Positions 1 through 7,478 of a stretch of DNA of 9,726 nt are shown piece after piece (the stretch's first letter is position 1; every line of letters begins with the position of its first letter). This stretch comes from Desulfobacteraceae bacterium (GTDB taxonomy: Bacteria; Desulfobacterota; Desulfobacteria; Desulfobacterales; Desulfosalsimonadaceae). Both the position numbers and the translations under genes were made by a program. Location of the stretch: contig JAGGYV010000223.1 in the NCBI GenBank assembly GCA_021162325.1, forward strand, positions 1 through 9,726. Direction: 5' to 3'. The notes under the pieces were generated by a model, which was not told the DNA's origin, made no database searches, and was given only the letters and a program-made list of their open reading frames with translations.

Positions 1-1
1 C

Positions 2-106
2 GCATTGGCTGATGGTATAAGCGCTATATTGAAGCGTATTGGCAAAGGGCCATTGCGTCCCAGAGGGTACAAACCGAAACCATCGGCTCAGCTTTTACTT
101 TGGTGA
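2..106 (+). other. Open reading stretch of unknown origin, truncated by the window edge
   Basis: Frame 2 is open from the window edge to a TGA at 104-106. It reads as a basic segment containing IGKGPLRPRGYKPKPSAQ and ending in LLLW. The other two forward frames stop within the first 20 bases. The RPRG-x-KPKP character would fit the tail of a nucleic-acid-binding or transposase-like protein, but I do not recognise a family. It is in the same frame as the dockerin-like tail that follows, so it could also be an upstream part of that gene interrupted by the TGA. No function is assigned. Confidence 0.2.
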
Positions 107-292
107 AAAAAATGGGGGAAGTTCTTCGACGATGTTGTCGATCTTACGGACGCGATCCTGGCGCTCAAAATCGCAGCCAACGTGGATACCGGCGATGCAA
201 ATATTATTCCGGATGCCGATGTGAATGGAGACCAAAAAATCGGCATTTCCGAAATGATTTATATCCTGCAGAAGCTCTCGGGATTCCAATAG
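107..292 (+). pseudogene. C-terminal dockerin-like EF-hand tail of a broken gene
   Basis: Frame 2 after the TGA at 104-106 reads to TAG at 290-292. It contains VDLTDAILALKIAANVDTG, then a loop with D-V-N-G-D-Q-K-I-G-I-S-E, then the helix MIYILQKLSGFQ. The 12-residue loop has Asp1, Asn3, Asp5, Ile8 and Glu12, the pattern of a calcium-binding EF-hand. The paired helix-loop-helix layout (LTDAILALK... SEMIYILQ) is that of the dockerin-like tails that end many large secreted proteins of anaerobes. There is no start codon or signal peptide in this frame, and an in-frame stop lies just upstream. The fragment therefore looks like the 3' end of a secreted-protein gene separated from its body. A frameshift in an otherwise intact gene that extends left of the window cannot be excluded. 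Confidence 0.5.
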
Positions 293-368
293 ATATAAGA
301 TCCGTGGCAGAACAGAGTCTTACTTCTATATGCTCTTGATATCTGAGACAAATCGACTCGCCTGTTTT

Positions 369-803
369 CTATACAACTTCAAGCGCGGCTTCTTCTTTTT
401 CAAGGTACTCATCAAAGCTGAGCCTTCTGTCTACGAAGCCACTTGAAGAAAATTCTACAATTTGGTTGGCAAGCGGTGCGATAAACTTGTGATCGTGGGA
501 GGAAAAGAGAATGATTTCGGAAAATGAGAGAATGCTTTCATTGAGAGCGGTAATCGATTAAAAATCCAGGTGGTTGGTGGGCTCATCCAGAAACAGAACA
601 TCCGGATTTCCGAACAATGTCGGGCCAGAAGCACCCGCACCTTGTCCGTGCCCTCCAGCTTTTTCATTTTTTTTGATGATGTTCCTGGGAAATTCCCAGT
701 TCGCTCAACAGAACCGCTGCATCCGATTTCGTCTCATACCCGTCCATCACGGTAAATTCCGCCTCGATTTTGAACTTTTATGATTTGCCCTCGGAATCTG
801 ATT
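369..803 (-). pseudogene. Decayed 3' half of an ABC-F family ATPase gene
   Basis: Reading the minus strand gives recognisable pieces of the second nucleotide-binding domain of an ABC-F (ribosome-associated, non-transport) ATPase, spread over shifted frames. In order they are: KFKIEAEFTVMDGYETKSD; a signature-like segment LEGTDKVRVLLAR; Walker B as LFGNPDVLFLDEPTNHLDF; the switch-His segment LFSSHDHKFIAPLANQIVEF; and the tail RRLSFDEYLEKEEAALEVV, ending at TAG (369-371). The lesions are: a frameshift in a run of eight A before KMKKLEG (near 667-675); a second frameshift directly after VLLAR (near 625-630); and an in-frame TAA (558-560) right after the Walker B segment. The first nucleotide-binding domain and the linker are absent, so this cannot make a working protein. 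The left boundary is certain and the right one is approximate. An intact paralogue elsewhere in the genome is likely. Confidence 0.85.
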
Positions 804-823
804 TCTTACGAGTTTGTTACCCC

Positions 824-2404
824 TTAAACATTAAAAAAATCAAAGAACAGCTGGACCATTTCCTGATCCGCATTGGGTACCGGAACAATTGACCGGGAAC
901 CGCCTTTTTTAGCAAGGGTGTAAAGCTTTTTTTCTTGTGTGATTTTTTGTATTAACGTTTTTTCGTCTTGTGATTTTGTGTTAGATTTTAAAAGATTGAC
1001 AAACCGGCACAATCGGAATGCGGTGACCAGTTCGGCCGTGCTTAAGGAATTATTCCAGGGAAAAGCGGAAGAGCCGGCACAAAGGAAGGGCGGATGTTTG
1101 TCAAAGATAGCTTTATCCGTGAAATCGAAAATCCCGGGGACCGGGTAAAAAAGAGAAATCCCAATGCGCGTGGGTTGTTTTGCCAGATAGGCAATGTTGG
1201 CGGCCACGGTTTTTTTCGTGTCTTTTTTAAAACCGCTGATAAAATAGGTAATACTTTGGGTTTGATGTTTATCCAGAATTTGAACCACTTCTTCATACCG
1301 GGAAAATGTGGCATCTCTTTGTTCTGCTTCAAGAATTGGACGATGGGTTGAGGCAATGGACAGATTAAACTGTTTCATTCCAAGATCGATAAGGATTTTT
1401 ACAAGTTCGGGGGTGAGCTTCGTATAATCCAAACCATTTTCAGCTAAGAAAAAGACTTTGGAAAATTTTTCTTTAAATATTTTCAAGACATTTAAAAAAT
1501 ATTCCGGTGCCAGCAGCAGGTTGTCATCTTCAAAATTGACATAAACTGGTTTTTTACAGTCTTTTTTATCGATGGATAGTTCGGCCAGGTTTTTTTGAAT
1601 TTTTGTGATTGGAATCACACGGAATTCCCGGCCATGGCACAGAAAATTTGAACAGAACCGACATCTTTTCGTGCATCCCCGGGATAAGGAAGTGGTAAAA
1701 TAGATGGCGTTTGCCGTTGTGTTGGTTTTTTTGAGAACAAACGCAATCTCATCCGCACTTGTTTGCTTTTTAATTCGTGGGGCAATAATATGGCCGTTAT
1801 TTTTTTGGTAAAGGTTGGGGACTTCGGAAAATTTGTTTGAATTGGATTTCAGGACGGCTAAAAAAGAAGGAACCGAGACTTCCGCTTCACCCGTTATCGC
1901 AAAATCAATATGTGAATTTCGGATAAAAAAATCAGGATACGCGCTGACGCCAGCGCCGCCGACCACAATAATTGTTTTCAGACGCATGGCCCGAAGATGG
2001 GAAGCCAGCTTCAGAGCCGCATCCGCGTAGCAGAACGCAAAGCAGGGAATAAACACAATGTCCGGCAAAGCAGCAATGATTTGATCCGCGCAGTGGTCAA
2101 GCGGTGGCCCGAAACGTTGGTACCGGGTGAAAAATGAGACGCTACCGGTTTCGTTTTCAATGATATGGGGTTTTAAATAATCAAGTGCGTTGGGCCGCCG
2201 GAGTTGACCACCTTTTTTTTTCTGGAGCGGGAAATTAAATAATTGAACCTCGCACCCATTTTCCTGCAAAAGGCTGTATAAAATTTTACTGCCTAATCCT
2301 GTAAACCGGTGGGGTGTAAAATAAAAATCAAACACTGGTGGAATGGCAATGCAGGCGTTTAGTGGTTTTTTTTGTTGCGTTGAATGGTTGTCAATCGTTT
2401 TCAA
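824..2404 (-). CDS. Radical SAM protein with B12-binding-type N-terminal domain, substrate unknown
   Basis: This 526-residue protein has the two-part layout of the B12-binding radical SAM group. Residues about 15-190 form a Rossmann-like domain, with PDIVFIPCFAF near 115 and TIIVVGGAGVSAYPDFF near 144-160, followed by ITGEAEVSVP. The radical SAM core follows, with the cluster motif C-TKR-C-RF-C at Cys244, Cys248 and Cys251 (CX3CX2C, preceded by SLSRG). These cysteines hold a 4Fe-4S cluster that cleaves S-adenosylmethionine to a radical. I do not see the DxHxxG histidine motif that binds cobalamin in the base-off form, so B12 use is not established. The start is a TTG. A stop lies two codons upstream and no strong Shine-Dalgarno is visible, so the start is only moderately sure. 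The gene follows the kinase gene on the same strand with a 173-base gap. The pathway is unknown. Confidence 0.85.
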   Translation of the reverse strand: MKTIDNHSTQQKKPLNACIAIPPVFDFYFTPHRFTGLGSKILYSLLQENGCEVQLFNFPLQKKKGGQLRRPNALDYLKPHIIENETGSVSFFTRYQRFGPPLDHCADQIIAALPDIVFIPCFAFCYADAALKLASHLRAMRLKTIIVVGGAGVSAYPDFFIRNSHIDFAITGEAEVSVPSFLAVLKSNSNKFSEVPNLYQKNNGHIIAPRIKKQTSADEIAFVLKKTNTTANAIYFTTSLSRGCTKRCRFCSNFLCHGREFRVIPITKIQKNLAELSIDKKDCKKPVYVNFEDDNLLLAPEYFLNVLKIFKEKFSKVFFLAENGLDYTKLTPELVKILIDLGMKQFNLSIASTHRPILEAEQRDATFSRYEEVVQILDKHQTQSITYFISGFKKDTKKTVAANIAYLAKQPTRIGISLFYPVPGIFDFTDKAIFDKHPPFLCAGSSAFPWNNSLSTAELVTAFRLCRFVNLLKSNTKSQDEKTLIQKITQEKKLYTLAKKGGSRSIVPVPNADQEMVQLFFDFFNV

Positions 2405-2577
2405 TTCGGTCTACCAGGATGTTGGTTATTCGGTGATACAGCGCAACAAAAAATTTTGACTCCCAACTGACTCATCCATAACCTTTTGAAATGATGGACA
2501 AGTTATTTTTTTGAGACAGTGGTGATGCGTCACCATGAAAAGCTTTTTACGAAGTCATCAACTTTATTTAACGAGCG
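2405..2577. other. Intergenic spacer with a small hairpin
   Basis: This 173-base spacer lies between the stop of the kinase gene and the start of the first radical SAM gene, both on the minus strand. It holds a perfect 6-bp inverted repeat TGGTGA-TGCG-TCACCA at 2520-2535. Neither strand shows a U-tract directly after it, so it is not a standard intrinsic terminator. The stretch CTTTTTACGAAGTCATCA at 2543-2560 resembles a short motif I associate with intergenic repeats of Desulfobacteraceae, from memory only. No promoter is clear, so the downstream gene may be read through from the kinase gene. Confidence 0.35.
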
Positions 2578-5469
2578 CTAATTGGGCTTTACACCATCCA
2601 TAACTTTGCGGATGGTTTTGGCGATTGCTTCGATGCTGATTGGTTTCATGACAAACGCCCGAAAACCGATTTTTAAAGCCTGGTCCTCGTTTATGGATTG
2701 GCTGAATCCCGTACATAGAATAATCGGAATATCCGGACGGATATGCATGAGTTCCTCGGCCAGTTTTGCACCGGTCATGTATGGCATGGTCATGTCTGTT
2801 ATGACCAGATCAAAATCATCTGGAAAATTTTTAAATAATTCTAGCGCTTCAATACTGCTGCTTCGTGTTTTAACCTGATAGCCCAATTGTTCCAGTACCT
2901 GACGGCCCAGATCCATAATGCTTATTTCATCATCAATGAAAAGAATACGTTCATTCCCTGTTGGAACCTGCAGACTGATTTCAATTCCCGGCTGAATCTG
3001 TTTTTTGACAATCGGAAGAAAGATATTAAAGCTGGATCCTTTTCCCGGTTCACTTTGAACAGTGATCGCGCCCCCATGGCTTTTGACAATTCCATGCACA
3101 ACAGAAAGGCCCAGGCCGGTTCCTTTATCCGGTGCTTTTGTGGTAAAAAAAGGATCGTACAGTCGTTTGATTAGTTCCTTTGACATCCCCTGGCCGGTAT
3201 CACTGACTGTCAGGCAAAGATATTGGCCGGGGGTTATCTCGGGATTTCTGCTGGCAAAGTCATGGTCAAGCATCACATTGTTCAAGCTGATCTCAAGAAT
3301 CCCCCCGGATTCGCTCATTGCATGTTCGGCATTTGTACACAGGTTCATCAGTATCTGATGAATCTGTGTCGGATCAGCCAATACCATTGCATCACTCATT
3401 GGGTTGTGACGGATCTCAATGGTGGTCGGAATGGATGCCCGGAGCAGTTCGAGGGCTTCGGTGACGATCAGTTTGGCCTGAACGGTTTTCTTTTTATGCT
3501 CTGCCTGGCGGCTGAATGCAAGGATTTGTTTGACAAGATCCCGGGCCCGGTAGCCGGCTTTTAGAATTTCATTTAATTTCTTTTTAAGGCCGGGATGATT
3601 TGCTGCTTCATTTAATCCCAGTTCCGTGTAACCAATGACCGCTGAAAGGATATTATTAAAATCATGGGCAATGCCGCCGGCCAGGGTGCCAATGGCTTCC
3701 ATTTTGTGGGATTGCTGTAGCTTTGCTTCCAGATTCTTTTTTTCTTTTTCCGCCTTTTTTCTTTCGGTAATATCTCTGGAAACCCCTAAAATATTGATCG
3801 GCTGGTGATTTGTATTTCTGATAAATTTTGCGGTAACTTCCACCCAGATGCTGGATCCATTTTTACAGTATTGTTTTAATTCCAGGGTCTTGGATCTTGA
3901 TAAGTCGGCAGGCCCTGTTTTATCTATATCCAGTTCCTCGGATATCAGGTCTTTGGCGTACTTTAAGGATTGTGGCGGGAAAATTTTTTTCGGACTCAGT
4001 TTGATAAATTCTTCAGAGGTATACCCCAGTATATGTTCAATCGAAGGACTGACATATGAAAATTTTGATTCTGAAAGATTCAGTATCCAGATAATATCGG
4101 AAATATTGTCGGACAGCAGGCGGTATCGTGCCTCACTTTTCTTTATTTTTTTAAATGATCTGGCATTGATAAGACTGATTGCTGTTTCAGAGGCAACGCC
4201 CATTAAAAGGTTGATATCACTTTGTCGCAGGTCTGCTTTTGATTTACTGTTATCCACAGCTAAAATCCCAAGGGATTCTTTTTCATATATAATCGGCACG
4301 CAGATGAGGGACTCCCCACCCAGTTTTCTTGCGAATTTCAGACTTTTTTGAGAAAAGGTATTTTCAATATCCCTGAGGTCTTTGATGAGAAATGGTTTGC
4401 GTTCTCTCAAGGCTACTACAAAAAGGCCTTTTGATTCGGGGTTGTCGGTGTGGAATTCTGTCTTTAGTAATAATTCCCTCTGCTCTTTTGTATGACCAAA
4501 TCCCCCTTTGTAAGTAAGGCATGTCTTTTTATCATCAGTCAGCATAATCATCCCCCGGTCAAAGTCGAGGCGTCTTTCCATCGCATCTGTGACGGTTTTA
4601 ACAATCCTATCGACATCAAGATTCTTTGCCGCCGCCTGCCCGATTTCCTGAATCATTAACGAGTTATTGTACCGGATATCGCTTTCGAGTAAATGATCCT
4701 GGGCGGCTTCTTTTTGGTCATTTATTGTTTTAACCAGGCTTTTATTCTCAAGCTTTTCATATACATAAGCCATCAGGGTTACCAGGAATGCACCGGCCAG
4801 CGTGACGATTGTCCAGATAATATGGGGCAAAAAGAAAAATAAAAGTCCGGCTATCAGGAGGGTAAGCGGAATAAAATAATTCCGTATTCGTTTCCAGAAA
4901 TTCAGCTTTGATGGCTGCCAGGTGATGATATAGCGACAGTGAGGATCTCCTTTGTGGAAACATTCCGGATGATTAATTTTAGCATACTGCCCGGTAAATA
5001 ATTCTGCTACTGCCTCAAAAAAACCGGTTCGATTCTCACATTGATATGGTTTTTCAGCAATTCCCGGTTTGGGTGTTGAAATTATTTCTACTTTATTCGG
5101 CCCAGTTTTTCGGGTTTTTACACCTGCCCCCCGGGTTAGCAGCAAAGTTAATTTATCTGCCAGAAGATACATAGCCGTGGGATTCATAAATCCTAAAAAA
5201 TATTGTTTTGCCATCCCCAATCCTTCAGAAGAAGCATATCTGCCAGCCTTTCGAGCGATATGCGGGTCTCCTGTCCGTTTGACCATGACATCATGAAAAT
5301 CGTCGACCTGCTCCTGCGAAAACCAGTGGGACGGATCATCGATCATATATTTTTCAATTCCCGCTTCTTCTAGAACAGAGTCTTGATTGATATCAGGATG
5401 ATGGCTGAGAAGGTATTGTAAAAAAATTTTAAGGATTCGACTGTTATAAGGCGTTAATGTATTGTTCAT
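2578..5469 (-). CDS. Membrane hybrid histidine kinase: V4R-like sensor, GAF, PAS, kinase and receiver
   Basis: The protein is 963 residues and multidomain. Residues 1-185 form a cytoplasmic-looking sensor ending in C-FHKGDPHCRY, which resembles the Cys-x-GD-x-x-C end of V4R-type ligand domains. Two hydrophobic segments (about 198-215 and 217-236) make a membrane hairpin. A GAF domain (about 270-437) and a PAS domain (about 445-570, ending GVSRDITERKKAE) follow. The transmitter has an H-box GGIAHDFNNIL with phospho-acceptor His602, an N-box NLCTNAEHAM (Asn713), a G1 box DTGQGM (757-762), an F-box DPFFTTK and a G2 box GTGLGLSVVHG. The C-terminal receiver (about 841-963) has the acidic pair Asp846/Asp847, phospho-acceptor Asp892 in VITDMTMP, and Lys942. 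All catalytic residues are present, so it should be active. No separate response regulator or HPt gene is adjacent, so the output partner is unknown. The ATG start lacks a strong Shine-Dalgarno. Confidence 0.93.
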   Translation of the reverse strand: MNNTLTPYNSRILKIFLQYLLSHHPDINQDSVLEEAGIEKYMIDDPSHWFSQEQVDDFHDVMVKRTGDPHIARKAGRYASSEGLGMAKQYFLGFMNPTAMYLLADKLTLLLTRGAGVKTRKTGPNKVEIISTPKPGIAEKPYQCENRTGFFEAVAELFTGQYAKINHPECFHKGDPHCRYIITWQPSKLNFWKRIRNYFIPLTLLIAGLLFFFLPHIIWTIVTLAGAFLVTLMAYVYEKLENKSLVKTINDQKEAAQDHLLESDIRYNNSLMIQEIGQAAAKNLDVDRIVKTVTDAMERRLDFDRGMIMLTDDKKTCLTYKGGFGHTKEQRELLLKTEFHTDNPESKGLFVVALRERKPFLIKDLRDIENTFSQKSLKFARKLGGESLICVPIIYEKESLGILAVDNSKSKADLRQSDINLLMGVASETAISLINARSFKKIKKSEARYRLLSDNISDIIWILNLSESKFSYVSPSIEHILGYTSEEFIKLSPKKIFPPQSLKYAKDLISEELDIDKTGPADLSRSKTLELKQYCKNGSSIWVEVTAKFIRNTNHQPINILGVSRDITERKKAEKEKKNLEAKLQQSHKMEAIGTLAGGIAHDFNNILSAVIGYTELGLNEAANHPGLKKKLNEILKAGYRARDLVKQILAFSRQAEHKKKTVQAKLIVTEALELLRASIPTTIEIRHNPMSDAMVLADPTQIHQILMNLCTNAEHAMSESGGILEISLNNVMLDHDFASRNPEITPGQYLCLTVSDTGQGMSKELIKRLYDPFFTTKAPDKGTGLGLSVVHGIVKSHGGAITVQSEPGKGSSFNIFLPIVKKQIQPGIEISLQVPTGNERILFIDDEISIMDLGRQVLEQLGYQVKTRSSSIEALELFKNFPDDFDLVITDMTMPYMTGAKLAEELMHIRPDIPIILCTGFSQSINEDQALKIGFRAFVMKPISIEAIAKTIRKVMDGVKPN

Positions 5470-5929
5470 TTGCTTTTTGATTTGTAGGATATGATTGTTA
5501 TGGTCAACAAAATACTCAGTATAAATTTTTTATATCACTATGATCGAACAATAAAGAATGATAATTGCTAATATTTAAATGTGTTAAGTGAGTTTATGGA
5601 TGCAATTTTCTTTTTTAGTTTAATAATATGTGCTGGCCAACAGTCTAAAGATTTGTAATGTTTTATAATGTTTTAAAATTCATATAACATTTTTTATTTT
5701 AATGCAATTTTTTTGCCGAAGATCAATTACAGATACGAAGAGGTGAGCACAGAAAGGTCGATGAACAAACTGTTCTTGAGCCCACCGGATTAGCAGAATC
5801 TCTTTTTTATTGAGAAAAAGCTTTAAACAATATACTTTCCAGTGTTGATAATAAACAATTTTGATAAAGAATCATTTTTTGGATTGAATATAATTTTTTC
5901 CCCAATAATACTTTAAGCGAAAGGAAGAA
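5470..5929. other. AT-rich divergent intergenic region
   Basis: This 460-base region separates the divergently read kinase gene and the second radical SAM gene, so it should hold both promoters. Visible elements are: a perfect 11-bp palindrome ATACT-C-AGTAT at 5512-5522; an exact 10-bp tandem repeat at 5656-5675; a short GC-richer island around 5730-5793 with an 11-codon ORF; and a TATAAT at 5889-5894. The TATAAT has no -35 at a good distance: the nearest TTGATA copies, at 5845-5850 and 5861-5866, are 38 and 22 bases upstream. The AAGGAAG at 5921-5927 is a fitting ribosome binding site for the ATG at 5930. No sigma-54 type -24/-12 element was found on either strand. Confidence 0.5.
5656..5675. 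repeat. Exact two-copy 10-bp tandem repeat
   Basis: TAATGTTTTA occurs twice back to back. A partly inverted copy (ATAACATT, 5684-5691) lies ten bases further on, so the stretch could form an AT-rich direct/inverted repeat cluster of the kind bound by regulators. In DNA this AT-rich, chance is a real alternative. It lies about 190 bases from the kinase start and 255 from the second radical SAM start. Confidence 0.4.
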
Positions 5930-7411
5930 ATGAAAATAGTTTTAGTAAATCTATCCAGTACAATGTCTTCAGATGGTTCACGGCTTATTTCTGCTTTACT
6001 GAAACGGTCTGGTTATTCAGTTACAAATATTTTTTTGGCAAGATCAAATCCTTTTAATTATGACAAAAGCGAATTGATGTTATTAGACCCGATTCTTGAA
6101 AAAACGAAACTTGTCTTGATCGGTGTATATAGTAGTTACGTTTTAAGAGCGATGCATATAACAGAATATATTAAAAGGATTTTTCCTGAAATAATCGTTG
6201 TCTGGGGAGGGCCCCATTGTATTGCCGCACCTGAAATGGCTTTAGAGTTTGCCGATGGTGTTTGTTTTTCCGAAGGTGATGAAGCCGTCCTTGATTTTGT
6301 AAATAAAATGGCAGGGAATAAGGACTATAGCGATATTCCGAATATGGCTTTCCGAAAAGGTGATAAGATTATAATTAATAAGGTTTTGCCGCCATTTAAA
6401 GATCTAGACAGCCTGCCATATTATGATTATGATTTTAATAATGCATATCTTTTAGATAAGCAGCTCGTTCCTTTAAATAAAAAGATAACAAAAGAAAAAT
6501 TTGCTTACTACCCGTTTTATGAACCGACATTTTATTTTCTATCATCAAGAGGCTGCCCTAATAAATGCACATATTGCAACAATTCCCGTTACATTTCCAT
6601 GTTCGGGAAAAACGCAATTCGGTTCCATTCAGTTGACCGCATTATTAACGAGCTTAAGGCGTCTTTAAAAAAATTAGATTTTTTTAAATATATACTGATT
6701 GCCGATGATGATTTTTTTATGAGACCCCATGATCAGGTAGAAAATTTTTCAAAACAGTATAAAGAAAAGATTGGGATTCCTTTTGGCGTGGCCGTCAGTC
6801 CCAATACGTATAATTCAAAAAAAATGAAACTTCTTGTTGATGCCGGACTGCGGTTTATTCAGATGGGTGTTCAGACAGGAAGCCAGAGAATTCTTGATGA
6901 TGTTTTTAAAAGAAATACAAATGTAAAAAAAACACTTGCTGTTATCCGGGAACTTACTGAATATAAACAATCGGATGACATTGATCTTCTCGTGGATTTT
7001 ATAATTGATAATCCATATGAAACGCGTGAGGATGTTTTTCTAACATATCAATCACTTCTTGAACTCCCCATTTATGTGATTGTGAATATATTTTATCTGA
7101 CTTTTTTTCCTGGAACACCGCTATATGAACAGGCTGTCAAAGATGGCCATACAGAACCCTTTGGGAAAAAGACATCCCGGCTTAGATTTTTTACGAGACA
7201 GGGTGTGAAGGTTCGATATCAAAAAAATTATGAAATGTTTCTGATTCTTTTTATAAAAAAATTCAGGCTTCATTGTATTGATCATCGGTTTCGTTATCGA
7301 AGATTGATACCGCTGGCTGTTTTTCGATTTTTAGGTATAAAGCCATTACGGGCGATTGCATCTCTGCTCCCAGAATCTTTTTTTATGTTTTTATTTAAAA
7401 AAATTGATTGA
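5930..7411 (+). CDS. B12-binding-domain radical SAM protein, substrate unknown
   Basis: This 493-residue protein begins with a short-form B12-binding-type Rossmann domain: MKIVLVNLSS at the start, LVLIGVYSSY near 61-70 and IIVVWGGPHC near 88-97. The radical SAM core follows, with SSRG then Cys209-x3-Cys213-x2-Cys216, for a 4Fe-4S cluster. Further core landmarks are IADDDFF, the FIQMGVQTGSQRIL strand and FFPGTPLYEQA, typical of the BchE-like/MiaB-like superfamily. The DxHxxG cobalamin motif is not seen, so cobalamin binding is uncertain. The last 80 residues are basic and hydrophobic (KKFRLHCIDHRFRYRRLIPLAVFRFLGI) and could associate with the membrane. The start is the ATG after AAGGAAG. The gene is visibly AT-rich, with many AAA, ATT and TTT codons, compared with the GntR and glycyl radical genes to its right, which may mean separate ancestry. 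No neighbour reveals its substrate. Confidence 0.87.
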   Translation: MKIVLVNLSSTMSSDGSRLISALLKRSGYSVTNIFLARSNPFNYDKSELMLLDPILEKTKLVLIGVYSSYVLRAMHITEYIKRIFPEIIVVWGGPHCIAAPEMALEFADGVCFSEGDEAVLDFVNKMAGNKDYSDIPNMAFRKGDKIIINKVLPPFKDLDSLPYYDYDFNNAYLLDKQLVPLNKKITKEKFAYYPFYEPTFYFLSSRGCPNKCTYCNNSRYISMFGKNAIRFHSVDRIINELKASLKKLDFFKYILIADDDFFMRPHDQVENFSKQYKEKIGIPFGVAVSPNTYNSKKMKLLVDAGLRFIQMGVQTGSQRILDDVFKRNTNVKKTLAVIRELTEYKQSDDIDLLVDFIIDNPYETREDVFLTYQSLLELPIYVIVNIFYLTFFPGTPLYEQAVKDGHTEPFGKKTSRLRFFTRQGVKVRYQKNYEMFLILFIKKFRLHCIDHRFRYRRLIPLAVFRFLGIKPLRAIASLLPESFFMFLFKKID

Positions 7412-7478
7412 ATCAGCGGTAGAGGCGTAAAATAGATAATTTAATGGTCTATCGGAAAAGGCAAAGTTTTTTTGCTGG
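7412..7478. other. Short spacer between convergent genes
   Basis: This 67-base spacer lies between the stop of the second radical SAM gene and the stop of the small minus-strand gene. It contains weak inverted repeats only: ATAGA...TCTAT with an 11-base loop near 7433-7453, and GCAAA-GTTTT-TTTGC at 7461-7475, whose second arm sits inside a T7 run. Either might act as a poor terminator, but neither has the GC-rich stem expected. Confidence 0.25.

Noticed and set aside
2520..2535. Intrinsic terminator for the kinase gene
   Set aside because: The 6-bp hairpin is not followed by a U-tract on the minus strand, so the terminator call is not supported.
3848..4351. 167-codon plus-strand frame inside the kinase gene
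   Set aside because: It is antisense to the GAF and PAS domains of a clearly real gene and shows no domain or ribosome binding site.
5470..5929. Sigma-54 promoter for the divergent genes
   Set aside because: No GG-N10-GC element of the right spacing was found on either strand despite several TGGC and TTGC words.
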